A DNA stretch of 64,000 nt from Sphingobacterium chuzhouense (GTDB taxonomy: Bacteria > Bacteroidota > Bacteroidia > Sphingobacteriales > Sphingobacteriaceae). Where the stretch lies: NCBI RefSeq assembly GCF_014692525.1, contig NZ_JACNYL010000003.1, positions 248,001 through 312,000 on the forward strand. The letters run 5' to 3'. Of this stretch, positions 58,292 through 64,000 are shown piece by piece. Both the position numbers and the translations under genes were made by a program. The first letter of the stretch is position 1; the number at the start of each line of letters is the position of its first letter. A model generated the notes under the pieces. It ran no database searches, was not told the DNA's origin, and worked only from the letters and a program-made list of their open reading frames with translations.

Positions 58292-59011
58292 TCACGTCAA
58301 CAGCTGAGCCGCCTCATCATCTACGAGGAAAACCAATTCTCCCACGGACGGTTTTAAAAGCTGGGAAGGATACAGTTCAGGATTGTTCTCCCCCTGCAAA
58401 ACCTCCCGCAAGGCCTTGGCCTTTTTCTGTCCAAAGGCAATCACCACGATTTGGTCTGCCTTATTTATAAACGGAGCTGTCAGCGTAATCCGATACATAT
58501 CTTGCGGCACCAGAAAATAAGCATCTACCCATTTATCTTTTTCATGAAGCACTTCCGTGCCCGGAAACAATGATGCCGTATGTCCATCGTCTCCCATTCC
58601 CAGAAAAATAAAATGGAGCCGTGCATCATCTCCTAGTTTTTCCCGTAAAATCTGCTCGTAGGTCTGCGCATAATCTTTCGCATCTACGCCTTCTTTATAC
58701 ATCGGAAAAATATTGGATTCGGGAATAGGGACATGATTAAGCAGCGTCTCGTAAGACATCTTTGCGTTACTCAAATCGTCATCGAGTGGCACCCATCTCT
58801 CGTCGCCCCAAAACACGAACACCTTGTTCCAATCCACCTGTGATCTATAGCTTTCTGTGGCTAGCAATTTATGCAACTCGATAGGAGAAGAACCTCCGGT
58901 CAATGCCACAGAAAAAAATCCCTTTTCCTCTATATTTTTTTTCGCCGCATCGACAAATAACTGTGCGGCCGTTTCAAAAATTTGTGCTTTACTTTTAAAC
59001 TGTTTTAACAT
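58292..59011 (-). CDS. pgl: 6-phosphogluconolactonase
   Basis: 239 aa, usual length of the SOL/DevB-type enzyme. Family motifs are visible: SVALTGGSSPIELHKLLA near residue 38, VFWGDERWVPLDDDLSNAKM at about 68 and a glycine/His region HFIFLGMGDDGHTASLFPGT at about 132-152. It hydrolyses 6-phosphogluconolactone to 6-phosphogluconate in the oxidative pentose-phosphate pathway. It overlaps the end of zwf by 17 bases and is the last gene of that operon, ending in the bidirectional terminator. Confidence 0.94.
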   Translation of the reverse strand: MLKQFKSKAQIFETAAQLFVDAAKKNIEEKGFFSVALTGGSSPIELHKLLATESYRSQVDWNKVFVFWGDERWVPLDDDLSNAKMSYETLLNHVPIPESNIFPMYKEGVDAKDYAQTYEQILREKLGDDARLHFIFLGMGDDGHTASLFPGTEVLHEKDKWVDAYFLVPQDMYRITLTAPFINKADQIVVIAFGQKKAKALREVLQGENNPELYPSQLLKPSVGELVFLVDDEAAQLLT

Positions 59012-60527
59012 TCTTTTCCTCCTTTAAACCTTCCGTTGTTGTTGATAACCATTGATGTCCCTGCCTGTTCAGCAGCTCATCCGCAGCTTCGGGTCCCCAG
59101 CTTCCTGCGGCGTAGGTGTACATAGGTGAATACGTTCCGTTTTCCCATTCTTGCTGAATCGTAGCGATAATATCCCAAGCTTCCTCTACTTGATCCGAAC
59201 GCATAAATAACGTCGAGTCTCCATCGAGTGCATCGATCAGCAAGGTTTCGTATGCTTCCGGGCTGTCTGGCGCACTCTCAAAATAGTCAAATACCATTTC
59301 AACCGGGTCTAACGTCATGTCCAAACCAGGTTTTTTCGCCATGAAGGACAAGCGGATATCCATTTCAGGCTGGATATTGATCGTCAGTTGATTCTGCTGT
59401 AATGTATCCTTACTATTTACAAATGTTTTGTTCGGCACTTGCTTAAAGTTCACCACGACACAGGATTTCTTCTGCGCCATACTTTTGCCGGTACGCATAT
59501 AGAAAGGCACCCCTTGCCATCTCGGATTGTCGATATAAAACTTCATCGCTACAAATGTCTCGGTATTCGAATTAGGATCTACCCCCGGCTCCTGTTTGTA
59601 ACCCTGTTTTGCTTTTCCATTTATTTCACCATCCGTATATTGTGCACGCACCGTGTAGTGATTGATATCTTCCGGCTTGATCCGGCGTACCGCTTTTAGT
59701 ATTTCCGCCTTTTTATCCCGGATTAAAGAAGATTCAAATTCAACCGGAGCGTCCATGGCGACCATACAGAGAATCTGCAGGAGATGGTTTTGAATCATAT
59801 CACGTAAAGCACCCGAATGATCGTAATATCCGCCCCGATCTTCCACACCAACCTGCTCAGCCACCGTTATCTGAACCGATTCGATATGTCTATTGCTCCA
59901 TAGCGGTTCAAAAACCGTATTTGCAAAGCGAAAAGCTAGAATATTTTGTACCGTTTCCTTACCTAGATAATGGTCAATGCGATAAATCTGCTCTTCCTTA
60001 AAATTTTGATTTAATAATTCATTCAGGGCAACTGCAGAAGCCTTGTCATAACCGAAAGGCTTTTCGATGATGATACGGTCTTTTTTAACTTCGTCGGCCA
60101 TTCCTGCTTTCTTTAAGCTAGACGATACGGACTCGATAAAACTAGGTGCTACCGATAGATAGAAAAGACGGTTTGCGCGGTTGTTGCGATCGACATCGAA
60201 TGCTGTTAGTTTATCATTGAGATTCTCGAATGAATTCTCATCCGTGATATCAAAATTTAAGAACGTAATTTTTTCACTAAAACTCACCCACTGTTCTTCG
60301 GTATACGTGTTATTACGTGAAAATTCCTTTAGATTTCCTAGGACATATGCTCGAAATTCCTCCTGATTATATGGTTTTCTACCCAATGCAATGATCTGGA
60401 AATGCACAGGCATCCATTCATCAATGAATAAATTAAAGAAAGCTGGGAACAATTTCCTTTTCGCGAGATCACCAGTTCCACCAAATACAACAATGGATGT
60501 TGGTGCTGTTGTTCTGTCGTGTGTCAT
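58995..60527 (-). CDS. zwf: Glucose-6-phosphate 1-dehydrogenase
   Basis: 510 aa. N-terminal nucleotide fold with VFGGTGDLAKRKLFPAFFNL, the EKPFGYDKASA block and the active-site peptide YRIDHYLGKETVQNI (RIDHYLGK signature, residues about 187-194). A C-terminal beta-sheet domain follows, ending with ADELLNRQGHQWL. It oxidises glucose-6-phosphate to 6-phosphogluconolactone, generating NADPH (NAD use is possible in some members). First of the zwf-pgl pair; a TATCTTTG promoter element lies 134 bases upstream of the start codon. Confidence 0.96.
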   Translation of the reverse strand: MTHDRTTAPTSIVVFGGTGDLAKRKLFPAFFNLFIDEWMPVHFQIIALGRKPYNQEEFRAYVLGNLKEFSRNNTYTEEQWVSFSEKITFLNFDITDENSFENLNDKLTAFDVDRNNRANRLFYLSVAPSFIESVSSSLKKAGMADEVKKDRIIIEKPFGYDKASAVALNELLNQNFKEEQIYRIDHYLGKETVQNILAFRFANTVFEPLWSNRHIESVQITVAEQVGVEDRGGYYDHSGALRDMIQNHLLQILCMVAMDAPVEFESSLIRDKKAEILKAVRRIKPEDINHYTVRAQYTDGEINGKAKQGYKQEPGVDPNSNTETFVAMKFYIDNPRWQGVPFYMRTGKSMAQKKSCVVVNFKQVPNKTFVNSKDTLQQNQLTINIQPEMDIRLSFMAKKPGLDMTLDPVEMVFDYFESAPDSPEAYETLLIDALDGDSTLFMRSDQVEEAWDIIATIQQEWENGTYSPMYTYAAGSWGPEAADELLNRQGHQWLSTTTEGLKEEKNVKTV

Positions 60528-60836
60528 GTTAAGGTCGATAAAATTTAGTCCCAGTGGGTATGAAAAAACCTAAATCCAATCTAGCTACAGCGAAATCGTT
60601 GTCTGCGATTCCAAAATTGTATTTGTTCATTTTTTATAAAATAGTTTAAGTATGGAAGACCAAAGATATTGAAACTTGTATGCTATTACGCAAAAATTCT
60701 TTTTTTTACCCGTATGTGACCAACATTAACGCTTATGGGGTTGACCATATAAGAAAATCTAGTCATTTAACTTTTCTTATTTTGCCGCTAATTTTTTACT
60801 TTTAATCATCGTTCATTCAATTCATTACTATTTCTC
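60528..60836. other. Divergent intergenic region between zwf and the EEP gene
   Basis: 309 bases of AT-rich sequence. It contains the zwf promoter elements (60661-60694) and a near -7 match TTATTTTG at 60777-60784 for the plus-strand gene. No small ORF or stable hairpin is apparent. Confidence 0.5.
60661..60694 (-). promoter_or_regulatory. zwf promoter (-33/-7)
   Basis: On the minus strand TTTG (60694-60691) is followed after 22 bases by TATCTTTG (60668-60661). This is the only promoter in the window with both elements close to the Bacteroidota consensus; the zwf leader would be about 125 bases. Confidence 0.5.
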
Positions 60837-61904
60837 ATGGTTACAACACTTGCTGTTATTTCTGTACTCTTGATTCTTTTAAGTTTACTTCCCTTTATCC
60901 AACATCAGCACTGGTTATTCCGCGTTGCCGAATTTATCAAAATACAGCTTGTTATCCTACAAATTATTGCCTTTGGTATAACGATGATATATGTGGAGGA
61001 CAATATCTGGCTTTGGATAGTTCAAGCCGTCCAGTTTGCATTGATTGTTTACCATATTTACATCTTAATGCGGTACACCAAATTCTGGAAAAAACAAAAA
61101 CCCTCCAAAACTTCGTTTAGTTCCAATAAAATAAAAGTCATCTCCTGCAACATCCATCAATATAACAGCGATTATCACCGCTTTATCGAATTGATCGAGC
61201 AAGAGCGACCTGACATTTTTGTAACGATGGAAAGTAATACCGACTGGGAAAAATCCATGCGCGTTCTAGAAAAAGATTATCCATATCAGGAAAAGGTGAC
61301 GCTTGAAAACACCTATGGGATGCATTTATATACTAAGTTAAAAGTTAAGAATATACAAACCCACTATTTTGTAGCGGATGATGTTCCTAGTATAGAAGCG
61401 GAACTCGAGACCGACGATGGTCATCGCTTTGTTTTCTTCGCGGTACATCCGCCCCCACCAAGTCCAACGGAGGAAGATAATTCCAAAGAACGAGACGGCG
61501 ATTTACTGGCAGTAGCGAAAAAAGTGAGAGACTCTGCGCTACCCGTAGTAGTCACGGGCGATTTCAATAATGTTGCCTGGGCAAGATCCTCTATTTTGTT
61601 TAAGAAAACCAGTGAACTTATCGACGCACGTATTGGACGGGGTATACTGTCAACCTTTCATGCCAACTATTGGTTTTTTCGAGTTCCGTTAGACTTATTA
61701 TTCCACAGTACAACTATAATAATAGATAAGTTGTTTATTTACCCATCTGTCGGTTCCGATCACTTTCCAATAGGCTGTACCTTCCACATTGACGTCGAAT
61801 CAAACGATCAGGAAGAAGAAGTAAAGCATCTTGAAAACGGAGAAATGCAGGAGGTTGACGAACTGATTGCCGACGGAAAGGCAGAAGAAAGCGAAAACCG
61901 TTAG
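60837..61904 (+). CDS. Membrane-anchored endonuclease/exonuclease/phosphatase-family protein
   Basis: 355 aa. Three hydrophobic spans at the N-terminus (about 5-22, 33-52, 59-77), then an EEP-fold catalytic domain at about 100-320: ISCNIHQYN, FVTMESNTDW (metal-binding Glu), VVVTGDFNNVAW (GDFN, catalytic Asp-Asn) and VGSDHFPIG (SDH). The C-terminal ~35 residues are very acidic (EEEVKHLENGEMQEVDEL). Members of this fold act on nucleic acids, phosphoinositides or sphingomyelin; substrate unknown here. Topology suggests the catalytic domain lies on one face of the inner membrane. Alone on the plus strand, followed after 63 bases by an unknown lipoprotein gene. Confidence 0.8.
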   Translation: MVTTLAVISVLLILLSLLPFIQHQHWLFRVAEFIKIQLVILQIIAFGITMIYVEDNIWLWIVQAVQFALIVYHIYILMRYTKFWKKQKPSKTSFSSNKIKVISCNIHQYNSDYHRFIELIEQERPDIFVTMESNTDWEKSMRVLEKDYPYQEKVTLENTYGMHLYTKLKVKNIQTHYFVADDVPSIEAELETDDGHRFVFFAVHPPPPSPTEEDNSKERDGDLLAVAKKVRDSALPVVVTGDFNNVAWARSSILFKKTSELIDARIGRGILSTFHANYWFFRVPLDLLFHSTTIIIDKLFIYPSVGSDHFPIGCTFHIDVESNDQEEEVKHLENGEMQEVDELIADGKAEESENR

Positions 61905-61967
61905 ACGCCATGGGACTAAAAATTTACATACCTTTGGTCGTAACTATCGGAAATTAAAGATGGAAAC

Positions 61968-62690
61968 ATGAAGAAACTGAGCAAATTATTCGCGCATATC
62001 GGATGGGTATGCATTCCGGCCCTTGCCACGATGCTAGCTTGCCAATCGTCTCCTAAAAAAGATACGGAAACTGCCCATGCAACATCCTCATATCCAGACA
62101 CAACACAGCCTGTCAACAATACCGACTCCATAGGCTTACAAGACAGATCCGTCAAATTTCTCTGGCGAGAAGACCAAGTCATGGAAGAATACGACGCGAC
62201 TGTCAGTACCATCGTGCTGGACGAAGCCTATGTGGACCGTATCTCCGACCCGGAAAAGGCCGCACTAGGCTATGTTGCCACTTTCATCGGCAACGAATGT
62301 GCTTGGGATGGCAAAGCAACCGCATCACGTAGCAACCTAAAATGCAAGATACTTACCGCACTGAATCTCGGTTATCAATGTTCCGATACTCACCTTGGCT
62401 TTCTGCGCAAGTGGTTTCGTGACGACAGTGCCGTCCTGAAAAAACTGGAAAGCTGTCCTACCATCCCGGATGGTGCTACTTCTCAAGAAACTTTTGACCG
62501 GATTGATGTAACCGTTGCTGATGGCAAAATTGCCATCGCTTATGAGGTTACAGGCATCAATACACGGGAAGGTAAACAGTGGACGTGGAAGGCAACAGAT
62601 CTCTTTATATATCAGAACAATGGTCTAAAGCTGGTCAAGGCCGAAAAGTCGGATCCTGTCATTACCGATTTTGAATGGGATGTTCCGTAA
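61968..62690 (+). CDS. Lipoprotein of unknown function
   Basis: 240 aa. The signal ends in a lipobox at Cys25 (TMLACQSS), then a Thr/Ser/Asp linker to about 55 and a globular domain rich in charged residues with several cysteines (NECAWDG, LKCKIL, GYQCSD, ESCPTI). No family recognised. The conserved-looking pattern of cysteines may form disulfides in the periplasm. Position after the EEP gene on the same strand does not suggest a function. Confidence 0.6.
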   Translation: MKKLSKLFAHIGWVCIPALATMLACQSSPKKDTETAHATSSYPDTTQPVNNTDSIGLQDRSVKFLWREDQVMEEYDATVSTIVLDEAYVDRISDPEKAALGYVATFIGNECAWDGKATASRSNLKCKILTALNLGYQCSDTHLGFLRKWFRDDSAVLKKLESCPTIPDGATSQETFDRIDVTVADGKIAIAYEVTGINTREGKQWTWKATDLFIYQNNGLKLVKAEKSDPVITDFEWDVP

Positions 62691-62881
62691 AAAGTTATCA
62701 GCTATTTAGTGGTCAGACATTAATCCATCCGCGATAGCATCCCATAATGCAATACGCTTGCGCAATGCATTCTTTGCGAATTAGTTGGGCGAGATTTGGC
62801 GTAACAAAACTTTTTAAGTAGGTTTAGCTATTGCTTAATGTCCTAAAATAGCGAGACGATAAGTAACGGAAACGAAACAAG

Positions 62882-63745
62882 ATGCGCACGATATCGAATA
62901 AAAAAGATATCCCCATAAGAACATTGCCTAAAGAATACGGCAATGGCATAGCTGTGTCAAAAGTATCTGCCGCATCTTTTTTGGCAGATGACGAAACGAT
63001 GCATGCGCATCGGCACGATTACCACTTTTTTGTATTGCAGGAAAAAGGCATCACGCACACCGAAATTGATTTTGAGCAATATATAATCAGTACCCCAACG
63101 ATTCTTTATCAATCACCCAATCAGGTGCACCGTGCTTTGAAAGTCGAAAATATCGAAATGTATATACTCATCATCAGCAATGAAAATATCCATCCAGATT
63201 ATCTCAAACTTTTACAAAATATCGCTCCGTTAAAACCGTTGTCCATTCGGCATAAAGAACTCACCATTGTTCGCCAAGCATTTCGTCTGTGTACGAATCT
63301 GTACGAAAGAAAATCCGATAAACTTTATCTTTCTTCCCTGCAAGATAGCTGCAATGCCTTGGCAGGGCTGATCATTTCGTTGTACCTAAGGCAAGTAAGA
63401 CCTTCCGAATCGCTTTCGCGGTTTGAGCGGATTACCAATGAATTTTTTCGCTTATTGGAACGCGATTTCCTGACAGAGAAACGCCCTTCATATTATGCGG
63501 AGGCCTTACATATTTCTGTTTCCTACCTCAATGAATGTGTGAAAGATGTAACCGGTCAGTCGGTATCCCACCACATTCAGCAACGTGTAATTTTGGAAGC
63601 AAAGCGTTTGCTTTATCATTCCGATAAAGCAGTTAAGGAAATTGCTGCTATATTAGGTTACGATGATTATCCTTACTTTTCCCGACTATTCACTAAAACA
63701 ACTGGAATGACCGCCGTAACCTTCCGCAACAAAAACCGCGAATAG
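62882..63745 (+). CDS. AraC-family transcriptional regulator
   Basis: 287 aa. N-terminal cupin-like ligand domain (about 30-120; MHAHRHDYHFFVLQEKG, ILYQSPNQVHR) and a C-terminal double helix-turn-helix (about 185-285; PSYYAEALHISVSYLNECVK, VKEIAAILGYDDYPYFSRLF). Such cupin-AraC proteins sense small molecules in the cytoplasm. It precedes a siderophore-interacting protein gene in the same direction (76-base gap), a common pairing, so iron- or metabolite-linked control of that gene is inferred. Confidence 0.85.
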   Translation: MRTISNKKDIPIRTLPKEYGNGIAVSKVSAASFLADDETMHAHRHDYHFFVLQEKGITHTEIDFEQYIISTPTILYQSPNQVHRALKVENIEMYILIISNENIHPDYLKLLQNIAPLKPLSIRHKELTIVRQAFRLCTNLYERKSDKLYLSSLQDSCNALAGLIISLYLRQVRPSESLSRFERITNEFFRLLERDFLTEKRPSYYAEALHISVSYLNECVKDVTGQSVSHHIQQRVILEAKRLLYHSDKAVKEIAAILGYDDYPYFSRLFTKTTGMTAVTFRNKNRE

Positions 63746-63821
63746 TCCAATAATTACACTTTTCCGTCCTTTTCCATTTTGTATAAACTTTCGTCCTTTG
63801 TTACCAATAAAATGAAAGATT

Positions 63822-64000
63822 ATGCCAAGTGCTCCAAAATGGGTTTTTGATACCCTAAATTTATTTATTTCTAAAATCCCTTCCGTAACGATAAGTGAAA
63901 CAGCGTATCTATCGCCATCAGTAAAGCAACTTCGATTGGAAGGCGATTTTAAAAACCTGCATTTCCCGGTTGGTGCTTTCTTCGACATTAGAGTAAGCGA
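63822..64000 (+). CDS. Siderophore-interacting protein, 3' part beyond window
   Basis: The frame opens with ATG at 63822 and stays open for 59 codons to the edge: MPSAPKWVFDTLNLF, then AYLSPSVKQLRLEGDF and FPVGAFFDIRVS. The start of an FAD-binding siderophore-interacting protein (ViuB-like ferric reductase) reads this way, with the flavin-binding sheet beginning after residue 20. It would release iron from ferric siderophores using reduced flavin. Only the first strands are visible, so the call rests on pattern and on its AraC neighbour. Confidence 0.6.
   Translation, partial: MPSAPKWVFDTLNLFISKIPSVTISETAYLSPSVKQLRLEGDFKNLHFPVGAFFDIRVS

Noticed and set aside
62691..62881. Possible small RNA or tRNA
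   Set aside because: Short palindromic pieces (AATGCAAT ... GCATT) are present, but there is no cloverleaf, no T-loop sequence and no terminator.

Overview
The window reads as chromosomal DNA of a Bacteroidota member, most likely family Sphingobacteriaceae (Sphingobacterium, Olivibacter or a relative). The support is two SusC/SusD pairs, two hybrid two-component (HTCS) regulators, an ECF sigma/FecR pair, many secreted glycosidases, several -7 elements of the TAnnTTTG type used by the Bacteroidota housekeeping sigma factor, moderate-to-low GC, and no rRNA, tRNA or CRISPR.

Layout. (1) 1-4.2 kb: accessory locus on the minus strand with a fimbrillin-like lipoprotein cut by the left edge and a 75-aa acidic partner peptide, flanked by two membrane-tethered regulators (AraC-type and LuxR-like) and a small transposase-like HTH gene. 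(2) 4.3-17.4 kb: mostly housekeeping genes. These are dinB, a porin, lpxB, an unknown secreted protein, the four-gene minus-strand run gpsA-hemF-M16-M16, and a divergent calcium exchanger / P-type Ca2+-ATPase pair. Two copies of a ~113-bp hairpin-bearing repeat lie here. (3) 17.4-58.2 kb: a large polysaccharide-utilisation region. A minus-strand operon encodes GH105, a fused BNR_4-propeller/DUF2264 protein and GH97. Facing it is a plus-strand series: tandem GH43, GH146, HTCS1, ECF sigma, FecR, SusC with STN domain, SusD, beta-helix protein, a strong terminator, GH51 with an N-terminal partial propeller, BNR_4-LamG, HTCS2, a second SusC/SusD, DUF3823 lipoprotein and GH2. (4) 58.3-64 kb: zwf-pgl on the minus strand, then an endonuclease/phosphatase-family membrane protein, an unknown lipoprotein, an AraC regulator and the start of a siderophore-interacting protein.

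How the polysaccharide genes may work together (inference). GH146, GH51, GH43 and possibly GH97 point to arabinose side chains. GH2 points to beta-galactose or beta-glucuronate. The BNR_4 proteins with DUF2264 and GH105 point to rhamnose-capped glucuronic acid. Together these suggest a substrate like arabinogalactan protein or gum, or another arabinose-rich, glucuronidated pectic glycan. The two SusC/D pairs appear to be under different regulatory logic: STN/anti-sigma/ECF for the first, HTCS for the second and for the enzyme operons. All domain calls come from reading the sequence and recalled family features; no database search was run.
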